A stretch of 64,000 nucleotides of DNA from Polynucleobacter sp. UK-Kesae-W10 (lineage in GTDB: Bacteria; Pseudomonadota; Gammaproteobacteria; Burkholderiales; Burkholderiaceae): contig NZ_JACVQB010000006.1 in the NCBI RefSeq assembly GCF_018881575.1, positions 62,001 through 126,000 on the forward strand, read 5' to 3'. Below, one piece after another: positions 8,558-18,625 of this stretch. Every line of letters starts with the position of its first letter. Position 1 is the stretch's first letter. The notes below the pieces were generated by a model. The model was not told the origin of the DNA. It made no database searches and was given only the letters and a program-made list of their open reading frames with translations. The position numbers and the translations under genes are program-made.

Positions 8558-11419
8558 TTAGGCAAACAAGCGATGGTCACCATCGCCAAAGAGGTTGCTG
8601 ATACAGCGACCACAGAGCTCTGGATGATCAGTATTAGCACCAACGTCTTTCGTGTGATGCCAGCAGCGACCACATTTTTTATATTGACTTCCGCGCACCA
8701 GAACCTCTAGGCCTGAATTGCTTAATTCAATATTGGCACTTGAGGTGATTGTGACAAATCGCAAGTCATCTTCTAGTGAATGCAGGATTGCAAAATCAAC
8801 ATCACCTAATTTAATAGTCAGCTCAGCCTGAAGTGATGAGCCAACATTGCCAGCCTCACGCTCAATCTCGATTGCCTTAGTCACTTCAGAACGGATTTCG
8901 CGGATTCGATTCCATTTAGCGAGCAACTCGCCAGCATCGGCAATTTGAGGGAAGGCGCCAAACTCTTCCATAAAGATGGATTCGGATGGCTTGCTGCCGG
9001 AGCCATGTGGAAAATCTTGCCATGCTTCTTCCGCAGTAAAGGAAAGGAAGGGCGAGAGCCATTTCAATAGATTGCGCGTAATGTGGAAAAGCGCGTTCTG
9101 TGCTGCACGACGATCTGCTGAATTAGGCGCGCTGGTGTAAAGACGATCTTTGAGGATGTCCAAATAGAACCCACCCAAATCTTCGGAGCAGAATGACAGC
9201 ATGCGAGACACGGCTGGATGAAATTCGTATGCTTGGTAGTGCGCTTCAATCTCACCTTGTAGCTGATTGGCTAGAGCGACTGCATAGCGATCAATTTCCA
9301 ACCACTGATCTGCAGGCATGGCATGCTTGCTAGGATCAAAATCTGACAGATTGGCAAGCAAGAAGCGCAAGGTATTGCGAATACGGCGATAACTTTCGGT
9401 CACGCGCTTGAGAATCTCGTCAGAGATGGTCATCTCACCGGAGTAATCGGTAGAGGCAACCCAGAGGCGAATAATTTCAGCGCCCAACTTATCGGCTACT
9501 TGTTGTGGGGCGATCACATTACCAACGGACTTACTCATTTTGCGGCCTTGGCCATCAACGGTAAAGCCATGCGTTAAGAGCGCTTTGTAGGGCGGCTTAC
9601 CATCGAGCATGGCACCAGTCAGAAGGGAAGAGTGGAACCAGCCACGGTGTTGGTCCGAGCCTTCTAAATATAGATCGGCTAAGCGCCCATTGGGAGTTTG
9701 TGCGGCGGCAGTGAGTAGCTCATCGCGATGTGAACCGCGAATCACATGCCAGTGGGTAGTTCCGGAGTCAAACCAGACATCGAGGGTATCCCGATTCTTT
9801 TCATACTGAGCAGCTTCAGTGCCCAGTAATTCGGAGACCTCTAGTTGCTGCCAAGCTTCGATGCCACCCTGTTCTACGCGCTTAGCAACTTCTTCTAGCA
9901 ACTCAACGGTGCGTGGGTGAGGATCACCAGTTTCTTTATGAACAAAGAAGGCCATCGGTACGCCCCATTGGCGTTGGCGCGAGAGAGTCCAGTCAGGGCG
10001 ATTAGCAATCATGCTGTGTAAGCGTTGCTTACCCCAAGCAGGAAAGAAGTCGGTCTGATCAATACCAGCTAATGCGGTTTCACGTAAGCTGGCCTTGCCA
10101 TCAGATGGTTGCTTGTCCATGCTAGCAAACCATTGTGAAGTAGCGCGATAAATAATCGGTGACTTATGGCGCCAGCAATGCATATAAGAGTGGGTGTATG
10201 TTTTGTCACGCAGCAGGCTGCCTGCTTCACGCATTGCTTCCACAATTTTGGGATTGGCTTTCCAAATATACTCATTTGCAAATAGCGGCAACCAAGAGGC
10301 ATATACACCATTACCCATCACTGGATTCAGAATATCTTTATCTGCTAACTGATTGGCTTTACAAGATTTAAAGTCTTCCTCACCATATGCAGGTGCTGAG
10401 TGAACAATGCCAGTACCAGTATCGAGCGTGACGTATTCTGCAGGATAGATAGGTGATAAACGCTTGTAGCCTTCATGTAAGGATGCTAGTGGATGCCAGA
10501 AAGAAATATTCGCTAACTGCACACCTTGGCAGGTAGCAATCACTTTGCCTTCCAGGCCGTAATCTTGTAAACAGGTCTCAACGCGATCCTTGGCAAGAAT
10601 CAAGAGCTTGTCGCCCACATCAACCAAAGCGTAGGTCAATTCAGGATGCACATTCATTGCCTGGTTGGCGGGAATAGTCCAGGGCGTTGTTGTCCAAATG
10701 ACAATCTGTCCAGGCTTATTGGGCAACTCGCTAAGTCCAAATGCTTTTGCCAGTTGAGGGCGTTGCGCATCATCGAAGGCAAATCCAACATCAACCGTTG
10801 GATCGGTCTTGTCCTGATACTCCACTTCTGCTTCCGCTAGAGCCGAGCCACAATCAAAACACCAGTTCACTGGCTTTAAGCCACGGAAAACATAGCCTTT
10901 TTCCCAGATCTTGCCCAAGGCGCGGATTTCATCGGCCTCATTGCGGTAATTCATGGTGAGGTAAGGGTTGTTCCAATCCCCCAATACACCTAGACGCTCA
11001 AAATCTTTCTTCTGCTTATCCACTTGAACTTGGGCATAGGCGCGGGCTTTAGCCTGCACTTCAGCAGTTGGTAAATTTTTGCCAAATTGCTTTTCAATCT
11101 GAATTTCAATTGGCATGCCATGGCAATCCCAACCGGGTACGTATGCAGAATCAAATCCCATGAGCCAACGAGATTTAACAATCATGTCCTTCAAAATCTT
11201 GTTAACCGCGTGACCAATATGAATGTCACCATTTGCATAGGGAGGGCCATCATGAAGAATGAACTTCGGTTGATTGGCATGTGCTGCACGAATTTTTTCG
11301 TAGAGCTTATTTTTTTGCCATTGGGCAACCCATTGTGGTTCACGTTTAGCTAGATCTCCACGCATCGGAAAGGAGGTGTCTAATAAATTGACGGGATAAG
11401 AGTTTTCTTTTTCAGACAT
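8558..11419 (-). CDS. ileS: Isoleucyl-tRNA synthetase
   Basis: A class I synthetase of 953 residues that charges tRNA-Ile. It has HIGH at 67-70, KMSKS near 626-630, the connective editing domain between them, and a C-terminal zinc finger (CGRCWHH, then CGRC). I chose the ATG at 11419, giving [20 protein letters not shown], because upstream in-frame codons lie inside ribF and do not look like ileS. The first 8 bases overlap the end of ribF, so translation is likely coupled. The order ribF-ileS-lspA is widespread in proteobacteria. The CAT-anticodon tRNA at 59329, if it is tRNA-Ile2, is one of its substrates. Confidence 0.97.
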   Translation of the reverse strand: MSEKENSYPVNLLDTSFPMRGDLAKREPQWVAQWQKNKLYEKIRAAHANQPKFILHDGPPYANGDIHIGHAVNKILKDMIVKSRWLMGFDSAYVPGWDCHGMPIEIQIEKQFGKNLPTAEVQAKARAYAQVQVDKQKKDFERLGVLGDWNNPYLTMNYRNEADEIRALGKIWEKGYVFRGLKPVNWCFDCGSALAEAEVEYQDKTDPTVDVGFAFDDAQRPQLAKAFGLSELPNKPGQIVIWTTTPWTIPANQAMNVHPELTYALVDVGDKLLILAKDRVETCLQDYGLEGKVIATCQGVQLANISFWHPLASLHEGYKRLSPIYPAEYVTLDTGTGIVHSAPAYGEEDFKSCKANQLADKDILNPVMGNGVYASWLPLFANEYIWKANPKIVEAMREAGSLLRDKTYTHSYMHCWRHKSPIIYRATSQWFASMDKQPSDGKASLRETALAGIDQTDFFPAWGKQRLHSMIANRPDWTLSRQRQWGVPMAFFVHKETGDPHPRTVELLEEVAKRVEQGGIEAWQQLEVSELLGTEAAQYEKNRDTLDVWFDSGTTHWHVIRGSHRDELLTAAAQTPNGRLADLYLEGSDQHRGWFHSSLLTGAMLDGKPPYKALLTHGFTVDGQGRKMSKSVGNVIAPQQVADKLGAEIIRLWVASTDYSGEMTISDEILKRVTESYRRIRNTLRFLLANLSDFDPSKHAMPADQWLEIDRYAVALANQLQGEIEAHYQAYEFHPAVSRMLSFCSEDLGGFYLDILKDRLYTSAPNSADRRAAQNALFHITRNLLKWLSPFLSFTAEEAWQDFPHGSGSKPSESIFMEEFGAFPQIADAGELLAKWNRIREIRSEVTKAIEIEREAGNVGSSLQAELTIKLGDVDFAILHSLEDDLRFVTITSSANIELSNSGLEVLVRGSQYKKCGRCWHHTKDVGANTDHPELCGRCISNLFGDGDHRLFA

Positions 11420-12362
11420 AAGCTTTTTTCTGGAAATAATTTCTGGCGTGCTCTGCATCTGCTGCAATAGCTTTGGTAAGGGTGTCGAGGTCATCATACT
11501 TGGCCTCATCACGAATTTTTTCTAAGAGCTCTACGGTGATAATTTTTCCGTAGACATCTTGTTGATAATCAAAAATATGTGTTTCTAGTAATACGCGACC
11601 TTCATCTTCTACCGTGGGCCGCACGCCCAGGCTAGCCACGGCCGGCAAGGCTTTATCACTCAGTCCCAACACTCGTGCAGTAAAAATGCCAGTGGTCGCT
11701 GGCTTGCGATGATGTAAATGATTAGCAACTGCTAAGTTCAATGTAGGAAAGCCTAACTGACGACCTAATTGCTGTCCATGAATCACGTGACCAGAAATTC
11801 CATAAGGGCGACCTAGTAATTTCTCAGCCTGTTTCATATCCCCATGAGCAAGTGCAGCGCGCAATGCTGAACTAGAAATGCGCTCGCCATCTTCTAAGAT
11901 GGTTTGTAAGCTGGAAACTTCAAAACCATATTTTTCACCAGCTGCTTTGAGGCTAGCAAAATTGCCAGCACGTTTTGCGCCGTAGCAAAAGTCATCACCA
12001 ATCAAAATCCACTTGGCATTTAGGCGCTTCACAATAATTTCAGAAACAAATGCTTCTGGAGTGAGACGCGCAAATGCGGTGTTGAAGTGTTCTACGACTA
12101 CCCGATCAATTCCGATTTGGGCCAGCGCAGCTAATTTGTCGCGCAAGTTCAAAATGCGAGGAGGCGCCTGATCGGGGGAAAAGAATTCTTTGGGATGTGG
12201 CTCAAAGGTCATGACGCAGCTGACAAGATTGCGTTCCTTGGCGCCCTCTGCGAGTTGCGTCAGTAGGGCGCGATGACCCCTGTGCACGCCATCGAAGTTA
12301 CCGATGGTTAGGGCACAAGCAGGTCCTGCAGAAAACTGGGTCGGGCCACGGAATACGTTCAC
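11412..12362 (-). CDS. ribF: Bifunctional riboflavin kinase/FAD synthetase
   Basis: A 316-residue enzyme that phosphorylates riboflavin to FMN and adenylates FMN to FAD. The N-terminal nucleotidyltransferase half has the [12 protein letters not shown] motif near residues 20-31. The C-terminal flavokinase half has [10 protein letters not shown] and QLGFPTLNL. It heads the minus-strand block and ends inside the start of ileS. Only 39 bases separate it from the divergent purN, so both promoters must overlap in that gap. I see no FMN riboswitch there. Confidence 0.96.
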   Translation of the reverse strand: MNVFRGPTQFSAGPACALTIGNFDGVHRGHRALLTQLAEGAKERNLVSCVMTFEPHPKEFFSPDQAPPRILNLRDKLAALAQIGIDRVVVEHFNTAFARLTPEAFVSEIIVKRLNAKWILIGDDFCYGAKRAGNFASLKAAGEKYGFEVSSLQTILEDGERISSSALRAALAHGDMKQAEKLLGRPYGISGHVIHGQQLGRQLGFPTLNLAVANHLHHRKPATTGIFTARVLGLSDKALPAVASLGVRPTVEDEGRVLLETHIFDYQQDVYGKIITVELLEKIRDEAKYDDLDTLTKAIAADAEHARNYFQKKAYV

Positions 12363-12401
12363 AAAATCGCTTTCAGGGTAGCCATCAATTATATTGTGGG
12401 C

Positions 12402-13031
12402 ATGCTTTCTATCGTTACCTTAATCTCAGGCCGCGGATCCAATTTCGAGGCCATCGTTAAAACTGCTCAAAAAGAGCAATGGCCAGTCAAATTTGCTGGG
12501 GTGATAGCCAATCACTCTGCGGCTAAGGGCCTTGATTTTGCTCGCTCGCAGGGTATTCCAGCCTTTGCTATTGAACACAAGGAGCACCCGAGTCGTGAAT
12601 CCTTCGATGCCGCCCTCATTGCGAAAATTGATGAGTTGGGGGCTGATTTGGTTGTATTGGCGGGATTCATGAGGATTCTGACCCCCAGCTTTATTCGCCA
12701 TTTTGAAGGCCGTTTGATCAATATTCATCCCGCCCTGCTCCCCGCATTCCCGGGTTTACATACGCATGAGCGCGCCTTGGAGGCCGGGGTCAAGGAGCAC
12801 GGTGCTACCGTGCATTTCGTGAATGAGGGTGTTGATGAGGGGCCAGTGATTTGCCAGGCCTCTGTGCCAGTGCTCGCAGACGATACGGCCGACACGCTCG
12901 CTGCTCGTGTTTTGACTGCCGAACATCAGATTTACCCGCGGGCCGTAAAATGGTTCCTTGATGGACGATTGCGAATAGAAGGTAATCAAGTGAAGTTACA
13001 ACCCCCAGAGTCGCAATTTTTTAAATTATGA
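12402..13031 (+). CDS. purN: Phosphoribosylglycinamide formyltransferase
   Basis: Transfers a formyl group from 10-formyltetrahydrofolate to glycinamide ribonucleotide in purine synthesis. The protein has 209 residues. The N-terminal SGRGSNFEAI binds the phosphate of the substrate, and the catalytic set is visible in NIHPALLPAFPG (Asn, His) and in the GVDEGP segment (Asp). I chose the ATG at 12402 over the GTG two codons earlier because MLSIVTLISGRGS fits the family start. The stop overlaps the next gene's ATG by ATGA. Confidence 0.95.
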   Translation: MLSIVTLISGRGSNFEAIVKTAQKEQWPVKFAGVIANHSAAKGLDFARSQGIPAFAIEHKEHPSRESFDAALIAKIDELGADLVVLAGFMRILTPSFIRHFEGRLINIHPALLPAFPGLHTHERALEAGVKEHGATVHFVNEGVDEGPVICQASVPVLADDTADTLAARVLTAEHQIYPRAVKWFLDGRLRIEGNQVKLQPPESQFFKL

Positions 13032-14587
13032 GCGCAGAACGTCCGCCGCGGAAATCTGGCAACAGATTGGCTCCGCATAAAAGTTACGCAGCGAAATCGA
13101 GAGATCCTTTGCGTCGTCCTGAGCGACGCAATGCCAGTGGTAATTTGATCGCGCCTGAAGGTCAAAAGAATTTTTCAAATGCAAAAGCACTGCCTCAGCA
13201 TGCGATTCACCTAGAGCGCTTACTGCCTGAGTTGCTCAGCTTTGAGCAGCCGGCTGATCGTGTAGTCAGTCGTTATTTCCGCGCAGAACCCCAGTTAGGA
13301 AATCGTGATCGCGCCTTAATTGCGGAGAGCGCTTTTGCAATTTTGCGTCGTAAAAATGAGTTCTCACAATTTGCCGTGAGCGGTGAAGGCTCCCAGGCTA
13401 GACGCTTAGCCCTATTGGGTTTGCTGTCTGCGCTCTCTGAAGGTGGCTTGGGCTCGGCTAACCGTCCTGAAAGCGCTATCGCTGATTTGGCGCACGTGCT
13501 AAAGGCAGGTGAATATGAGTGGTTGCAACGTTTTGCCACGATCGATGCTGCCGCATTAAATCCATTGGTGCGTAACAATTTACCCGAGTGGTTGTGGGAT
13601 GCATTTGGAAAATATCCCGGCGAAGAGACACGCGAAGCGTTAGCAAAATCATTAATGCATCCGGCACTTTTAGATTTGCGTGCGAACACCATGAAAACTA
13701 ATCGCGAAGATTTGCTTGCGCAAATGAATGCATTGGGTGGACGTTATCAAGCAATTCCAACTCCATATGCACCCGATGGTGTGCGCATTATGGGTAAGCC
13801 TGCATTGCAAAATACCGCCGGCTTTAAGGCGGGTATGTTTGAGGTGCAAGATGAGGGTAGTCAGCTGTTGGCTTACTTACTTGCCCCGAAGCGTGGCGAG
13901 ATGGTGGTTGATTTCTGTGCTGGCGCTGGTGGCAAAACCTTGGCTATTGGCGCCTTAATGCGCTCCACAGGCCGTTTGTATGCATTTGATACATCTGAGC
14001 GCCGTTTGGCTAATTTGAAGCCAAGGCAGGCTCGTAGCGGTCTTTCAAATGTGCATCCGGTATGGATAGATAGTGAGAACGACGCCAAGATCAAGCGCTT
14101 GGCTGGAAAAATCGATCGCGTCTTGGTTGATGCCCCTTGTAGTGGCATGGGTACCTTACGTCGCAATCCAGACCTCAAGTGGCGCCAAACCCCCGCTGGG
14201 GTCCTTGAGCTGAACCAAAAGCAGATGAGCATTCTGGCTTCAGCAGCACGTTTACTCAAGCCAGGCGGTCGGCTGGTATATGCCACTTGCAGCCTATTAC
14301 CCCAAGAAAATCAAGCAATTGCAGAGGATTTCCTGGCGAAACACCCGAATTTTGAGGCGGTTCCGGCTGCTGAAGTTCTTAAGCCATTGTTTCCAAAGGA
14401 TAAATTGCCACTAGGATGTTCTGTTGACAATCCTTGGTGGCAGTTATGGCCCCATATTCATGGTACCGATGGCTTTTTTGGGGCAGTCTTCCAGAAAAAA
14501 GCGGCTACGAAGAGCGAAGACTCTGAAAAAGAGGCGGTAAAGACGGCAAAAGTCAAAACCAAGAAAGCTGCAGACGAACTAAAATAA
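13028..14587 (+). CDS. RsmB/NOP-family RNA (cytosine-5) methyltransferase
   Basis: A 519-residue SAM-dependent methyltransferase of the RsmB (16S rRNA C967) type. An N-terminal NusB-like helical region (about 60-200) is followed by the catalytic domain, with the SAM loop DFCAGAGGKT from residue 295, Cys371 in DAPCSGMG (motif IV) and the nucleophile Cys421 in ATCSLLPQEN (motif VI). The first 60 residues are basic and low in complexity, and the C-terminus ends in a Lys/Ala-rich tail, both probably RNA-binding extensions. It is coupled to purN by ATGA. Burkholderiales often carry more than one RsmB-like protein, so I leave the symbol empty. Confidence 0.85.
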   Translation: MSAERPPRKSGNRLAPHKSYAAKSRDPLRRPERRNASGNLIAPEGQKNFSNAKALPQHAIHLERLLPELLSFEQPADRVVSRYFRAEPQLGNRDRALIAESAFAILRRKNEFSQFAVSGEGSQARRLALLGLLSALSEGGLGSANRPESAIADLAHVLKAGEYEWLQRFATIDAAALNPLVRNNLPEWLWDAFGKYPGEETREALAKSLMHPALLDLRANTMKTNREDLLAQMNALGGRYQAIPTPYAPDGVRIMGKPALQNTAGFKAGMFEVQDEGSQLLAYLLAPKRGEMVVDFCAGAGGKTLAIGALMRSTGRLYAFDTSERRLANLKPRQARSGLSNVHPVWIDSENDAKIKRLAGKIDRVLVDAPCSGMGTLRRNPDLKWRQTPAGVLELNQKQMSILASAARLLKPGGRLVYATCSLLPQENQAIAEDFLAKHPNFEAVPAAEVLKPLFPKDKLPLGCSVDNPWWQLWPHIHGTDGFFGAVFQKKAATKSEDSEKEAVKTAKVKTKKAADELK

Positions 14588-14615
14588 GGGTTTAGACCTC
14601 TTTAGGGACTCCCTT

Positions 14616-15809
14616 TTGAATACAGCTTCAGGTTTTGATTTATTCCTCAATTGGCTAGCCAATGGTTATTTAGATTGGTCGTGGTGGCAAATCACCTTAT
14701 TTACCTTGGCCGTGACTCACGTGACCATTGCTGCCGTCACCATATTTCTTCATCGTTGTCAGGCCCATCGTGCTTTAGACCTGCATCCGATTGTTTCCCA
14801 TTTTTTCCGTCTTTGGCTGTGGTTAACCACCGGCATGGTGACAAAGGAGTGGGCCTCCATTCATCGCAAACACCATGCTAAATGTGAGACGGTGGATGAT
14901 CCGCACAGCCCGCAAATTCTCGGTATCACTACGGTTTTATCGCGCGGTGCTGAGCTCTACAAACAAGAAGCGAAAAATCAAGAGACGATGGACAAGTTTG
15001 GCCATGGCACTCCAGATGATTGGCTTGAGCGCAATGTGTATTCCAAGTTTTCTTGGCAGGGTGTTGCCATCATGCTCATCATTGATGTGTTTTTGTTTGG
15101 GGCAGTTGGTTTGACAGTCTGGGCAGTACAGATGTTGTGGATTCCGATTACTGCTGCTGGAGTGATCAATGGTATTGGCCACTTCTGGGGCTATCGCAAT
15201 TTCGATTGTGAAGATGCTTCAAGGAATATTTTTCCGTGGGGAATTTTGATTGGTGGCGAAGAGCTACACAACAATCACCACACCTTTGCCACGAGCGCTA
15301 AGCTCTCTAACAAATGGTACGAGTTTGATATTGGTTGGCTCTACATTCAGATGATGAGCACTGTAGGTTTGGCGACAGTGAAGAAGACGCCTCCTAAGCC
15401 CGTATTGAGTGATTTGCGTCCTGCTGATCAAAATACACTAGAAGCCATCATTGCGAATCGTTATGAAATCATGGCGCGCTATAGCAAAACCCTGCGCAAT
15501 TTCTTTAGCAATGAAGTGCAGCACATGCAGGTACTTGCCACTCATTTGAGTGATGCACGTAGCTGGTTGGTAAAGGATGAATCTCGCCTGAGTCATGAGG
15601 AGAAAGCCAAGCTCGAAGAACTGATGGCGAGCAATGCCCAGCTGCGTAAGATGATTGAGATGCGTCGCGACCTACAGGCTATCTGGGGCCGCTCTAATGC
15701 AACGCGCGAGCAATTGCTTGCGCAACTTCATGCATGGTGTCAGCGTGCGGAAGATAGTGGCTTAACGAGCTTGCGTGAATTCTCATTACGGTTGCGTCGT
15801 TACGCATAA
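14616..15809 (+). CDS. Membrane fatty acid (acyl-CoA type) desaturase
   Basis: A 397-residue integral membrane di-iron desaturase that should insert a double bond into fatty acyl chains. The three histidine boxes are intact: HRCQAHR (46-52), HRKHH (83-87) and HNNHH (218-222). Hydrophobic segments lie near 25-45, 60-75, 145-165 and 168-185. The last 150 residues are soluble and helical. The start is a TTG at 14616 with AGGG about 10 bases before it; the next ATG would remove the first histidine box. It needs an electron donor, and none is next to it. A terminator follows. Confidence 0.88.
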   Translation: MNTASGFDLFLNWLANGYLDWSWWQITLFTLAVTHVTIAAVTIFLHRCQAHRALDLHPIVSHFFRLWLWLTTGMVTKEWASIHRKHHAKCETVDDPHSPQILGITTVLSRGAELYKQEAKNQETMDKFGHGTPDDWLERNVYSKFSWQGVAIMLIIDVFLFGAVGLTVWAVQMLWIPITAAGVINGIGHFWGYRNFDCEDASRNIFPWGILIGGEELHNNHHTFATSAKLSNKWYEFDIGWLYIQMMSTVGLATVKKTPPKPVLSDLRPADQNTLEAIIANRYEIMARYSKTLRNFFSNEVQHMQVLATHLSDARSWLVKDESRLSHEEKAKLEELMASNAQLRKMIEMRRDLQAIWGRSNATREQLLAQLHAWCQRAEDSGLTSLREFSLRLRRYA

Positions 15810-15854
15810 ACAAATACGAGTTACAAGCGACCTGAAAGAAAATTGAGACAACAA

Positions 15855-15882
15855 AAAACCCGCTGATGAGCGGGTTTTTTTG
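15855..15882. terminator. Bidirectional hairpin terminator between the desaturase gene and rpmG
   Basis: A 10-bp perfect stem (15855-15864 with 15869-15878) and a GATG loop, with T-runs on both strands, between convergent genes. Confidence 0.9.
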
Positions 15883-15911
15883 TTTGCTACAAACAGGTAT
15901 TGAATCAATAC

Positions 15912-16079
15912 TTATTTGAGCTTGGTTTCTTTATAAGCAACGTGCTTGCGAATGGTTGGATCAAACTTCATGATCTCCATTTTTTCAGGCTTTGTACGCT
16001 TGTTTTTTGAAGTTGTATAGAAGTGACCAGTACCAGCTGATGACTCTAATTTGATTTTTTCTCTGCCGCCTTTAGCCAT
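15912..16079 (-). CDS. rpmG: 50S ribosomal protein L33
   Basis: A 55-residue basic ribosomal protein read on the minus strand from ATG at 16079 to TAA at 15912. The sequence ([20 protein letters not shown], later [17 protein letters not shown]) is typical L33. It has no Cys pairs, so it is the zinc-independent form. It lies 11 bases after rpmB, the standard rpmB-rpmG operon of proteobacteria, and ends before a terminator. Confidence 0.95.
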   Translation of the reverse strand: MAKGGREKIKLESSAGTGHFYTTSKNKRTKPEKMEIMKFDPTIRKHVAYKETKLK

Positions 16080-16090
16080 TTGTGCGCTCC

Positions 16091-16324
16091 TTAAATTTCG
16101 CCACGTGCACGAAGATCAGACAAAACAGCATCGATGCCATTCTTGTCGATAACGCGCAAACCAGCATTGGTTAAGCGCAAGCTAATCCAACGGTTTTCAG
16201 ATTCAACCCAGAAACGACGGTTTTGCAAATTCGGCAAAAAGCGACGCTTCGTTTTATTGTTTGCATGGGATACATTGTTGCCAACCATCGGCTTCTTCCC
16301 AGTGACTTGGCAAACTTTTGCCAT
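16091..16324 (-). CDS. rpmB: 50S ribosomal protein L28
   Basis: A 77-residue large-subunit protein with the typical start [20 protein letters not shown], followed by [10 protein letters not shown] and the [13 protein letters not shown] segment. It has a single Cys, so it is the zinc-free form, matching L33 beside it. A GGAG ribosome site precedes the ATG, and an extended -10 promoter lies about 32 bases further upstream. It is the first gene of the rpmB-rpmG operon. Confidence 0.97.
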   Translation of the reverse strand: MAKVCQVTGKKPMVGNNVSHANNKTKRRFLPNLQNRRFWVESENRWISLRLTNAGLRVIDKNGIDAVLSDLRARGEI

Positions 16325-16355
16325 GACATAACTCCATTAATTGCGAAAAAAGAAG

Positions 16356-16364
16356 ATTGTATCA
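16356..16364 (-). promoter_or_regulatory. Extended -10 promoter of rpmB-rpmG
   Basis: On the minus strand TGATACAAT forms a TGn extension plus TACAAT, five of six matches to the -10 box. No good -35 box lies 16-18 bases upstream, which is common for extended -10 promoters. Transcription would start about 25 bases before the rpmB ATG. Confidence 0.5.
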
Positions 16365-16478
16365 GCCTAGGCCTATTTTGGGCTAGCCCTAATTGGCTTT
16401 AGTTTTGGGGCAATAGGCAAAAATGGGTAGAAATTGGCTAAAACGCCCTCAAAATAGCTATAAAGTTAGTAATTGCTA

Positions 16479-17174
16479 TCATTTATTACCAATATTCATC
16501 AGGCCAGCCTCAGAAAAAGAGAAAAATCCGCTCTGACTAACGATGCAGTGATCTAAAAGGGGAATATCAACCAATTGAAGGGCGCTTTGCAGGGTCTTGG
16601 TTAACTCTTGATCTGCCTGGCTGGGTAGGGGGTTCCCGCTGGGGTGGTTATGGGCCACGATTAAGGCGCTGGCATTTCTGCGAAGAGCCTCTTTGAGGAC
16701 TTCCCGGGGGTAGATGGCGGTCTGGGCAATTGAGCCCCTAAAAAGCTCGTGGCACTCAATCAGGTGCAGTCGGGAGTCAAGGTATAGGCACAGAAAGACT
16801 TCATGCGGCAGGCCGCCAATAGTGGTTTGCAAGAACTCTTTGACGTGACCTGGGGAGGAAAAAATAGAGTCCTGGGCAAGACTGTCTTCAAGGCTGCGCT
16901 TAACCAGCTCGTAGGCTGCTTGAATCTGCGCCCATTTCGAGAGTCCCATGCCATGAATGCAGATAAATTCCTCTGCGGGGCTGGCGAGTAAGCGCTGTAG
17001 GCTGCCAAAGTGATGGAGTAAATCGTGGGCAAGCGTGACGGCGCTTTTCCCTTGGATGCCGACCCGCAAAAAAATAGCCAACAATTCGGCGTCACTCAAG
17101 GCTTTAGCACCATACCTGCGGAGCTTTTCTCGAGGTTGCTCCATTTTGGGCCAATTTGGGATTGGGGATTCCAT
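16479..17174 (-). CDS. radC: RadC family JAMM/MPN domain protein
   Basis: A 231-residue protein of the RadC family: an N-terminal helix-hairpin-helix region (about 15-90) and a C-terminal MPN metalloprotease-like domain with the JAMM set, including H175-N-H177-P-S-G and a downstream Asp. The early claim that RadC repairs DNA has been withdrawn, and its role is unknown. I chose ATG 17174 (MESPIPNWPKMEQPREKL) because the family start lies there; longer in-frame starts would run through the divergent FKBP gene. The 154 bases between its end and rpmB hold no gene. Confidence 0.88.
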   Translation of the reverse strand: MESPIPNWPKMEQPREKLRRYGAKALSDAELLAIFLRVGIQGKSAVTLAHDLLHHFGSLQRLLASPAEEFICIHGMGLSKWAQIQAAYELVKRSLEDSLAQDSIFSSPGHVKEFLQTTIGGLPHEVFLCLYLDSRLHLIECHELFRGSIAQTAIYPREVLKEALRRNASALIVAHNHPSGNPLPSQADQELTKTLQSALQLVDIPLLDHCIVSQSGFFSFSEAGLMNIGNK

Positions 17175-17204
17175 GATTGCCGTTGGCCTAGATACAATCA
17201 CCTT

Positions 17205-17651
17205 ATGACCAAGCTTACTGTTTTGCCTAACTCTTACTTGACCCTCAACTATCGGCTGACTTTGCCCAATGGGGAGGACTACATCAATACGTTCGTTGAT
17301 CGTCCTGCGACGGTGTTGATGGGATCTGGACAATTTGCACCTTGCTTTGAAAAAGTATTATTGGGTTTAGGTGTGGGCGATAAAAAGAGTGCCTTACTTG
17401 CTCCGGATGAAAGCTTTGGAGAGCGCAAAGAAGATTTGGTGCAGTGGGTTTCTTTGAAAGCTCTCAAAGAAGGTCGTGATGACGATGTGGAATTCAATCC
17501 CGGTGATGTGATTGAATTTAATGCGCCCGGAGGCGCGCAATATGCTGGTGTACTGCAATCGATTAATGAGGAGGGCGCCTGGTTTGATTTCAATCACCCC
17601 TTGGCAGGTCGTGAGGTTACTTTTGAAGCGCAAATCGTTGCCATTTTGTAA
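17205..17651 (+). CDS. slpA: FKBP-type peptidyl-prolyl isomerase (SlpA-like)
   Basis: A 148-residue cytosolic cis-trans prolyl isomerase of the SlyD/SlpA group. It shows an FKBP half-domain (YRLTLPNGEDY, then GQFAPCFEKVLLGLGVGDKK), an inserted-flap region (about 75-125) and the closing strand with NHPLAGREVTFE. The His-rich tail of SlyD is missing, so SlpA is the better match. The ATG at 17205 is the family start. It is followed by ispH after only 3 bases, the slpA-ispH pair also seen in E. coli. Confidence 0.93.
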   Translation: MTKLTVLPNSYLTLNYRLTLPNGEDYINTFVDRPATVLMGSGQFAPCFEKVLLGLGVGDKKSALLAPDESFGERKEDLVQWVSLKALKEGRDDDVEFNPGDVIEFNAPGGAQYAGVLQSINEEGAWFDFNHPLAGREVTFEAQIVAIL

Positions 17652-17654
17652 AGC

Positions 17655-18596
17655 ATGAGTACGCTTGATAACGCTGAAATCTTGATGGCTCAACCCCGTG
17701 GCTTTTGCGCGGGAGTCGATCGTGCCATCAATATCGTGAATGAAGCACTGGTTCGCTTTGGTGCTCCAATTTATGTGCGACATGAAATTGTGCATAACGC
17801 TTATGTAGTCAATGAATTGCGCAACAAGGGTGCCGTATTTGTAGAAGAGCTGCACGAGGTTCCTAAAGGCGGCATTGTGGTGTTTAGTGCGCATGGCGTT
17901 TCTCAGGAAGTGCGCAAAGATGCTCAGGAGCGTGGTCTGCAGGTATACGATGCCACTTGTCCACTGGTAACGAAGGTCCATCTTGAAGTGATCAAGATGT
18001 GCAAAGAGGGTTTTACGGTATTGATGATTGGTCATGCTGGTCACCCTGAAGTTGAAGGCACTATGGGGCAAGTCAAAGAAGGTGTTTTCTTGATTGAAAA
18101 AGTAGCGGATGTTGCCAAGCTCACTTTTCCAGCGGATGAAAAAATTGCGTTTGTTACACAAACCACTTTATCGGTTGATGAAACCAAAGAAATTGTGGAA
18201 GCGCTCACCAAAAAATTTCCAAGCATTGTTCAACCTCGCAAACAAGATATTTGTTATGCCACCCAGAATCGCCAAGATGCCGTGAAATTTATGGCACCTC
18301 AAGTGGAGCTTGTTATTGTGGTTGGTAGCGCAACGAGTTCGAACTCGAATCGCTTGCGTGAATTGTCTGAAAAGTTGGGCGTTCCGTCTTATATGGTCGA
18401 TGCCCCAGAGCAATTGAAACCAGAGTGGTTTGTAGGAAAAAAACGCGTGGGCTTAACGGCGGGCGCATCAGCCCCGGAGAGCTTGGCGCAATCCATTGTG
18501 GCGCGTATTCAAGAATTCGGTCCACGGTCCGTGCGCGCTTTGTCAGGGGTGGTAGAGGATGTTACTTTCTCTTTGCCTAAAAATTTAGTCGACTGA
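17655..18596 (+). CDS. ispH: 4-hydroxy-3-methylbut-2-enyl diphosphate reductase
   Basis: The last enzyme of the MEP isoprenoid pathway, 313 residues, making IPP and DMAPP with a [4Fe-4S] cluster. The three cluster cysteines are present: Cys18 (QPRGFCAGV), Cys102 (DATCPLV) and Cys200 (DICYAT). The conserved HGVS and VVGSATSSNSNRL segments are also there. It sits 3 bases after slpA. The first pathway enzyme, Dxs, is at 49794 in the same window. Confidence 0.97.
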   Translation: MSTLDNAEILMAQPRGFCAGVDRAINIVNEALVRFGAPIYVRHEIVHNAYVVNELRNKGAVFVEELHEVPKGGIVVFSAHGVSQEVRKDAQERGLQVYDATCPLVTKVHLEVIKMCKEGFTVLMIGHAGHPEVEGTMGQVKEGVFLIEKVADVAKLTFPADEKIAFVTQTTLSVDETKEIVEALTKKFPSIVQPRKQDICYATQNRQDAVKFMAPQVELVIVVGSATSSNSNRLRELSEKLGVPSYMVDAPEQLKPEWFVGKKRVGLTAGASAPESLAQSIVARIQEFGPRSVRALSGVVEDVTFSLPKNLVD

Positions 18597-18625
18597 AGTA
18601 TTGATTCATAACAAAGGAGCTGTAG

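Noticed and set aside
12363-12401. FMN riboswitch before ribF
   Set aside because: The gap to purN is only 39 bases, far too short for this riboswitch, and no conserved box is seen.
17394-18161. 255-codon open frame opposite slpA and ispH
   Set aside because: ispH and slpA on the plus strand have all catalytic motifs and good spacing. The opposite frame has no recognisable domain and spans two real genes.
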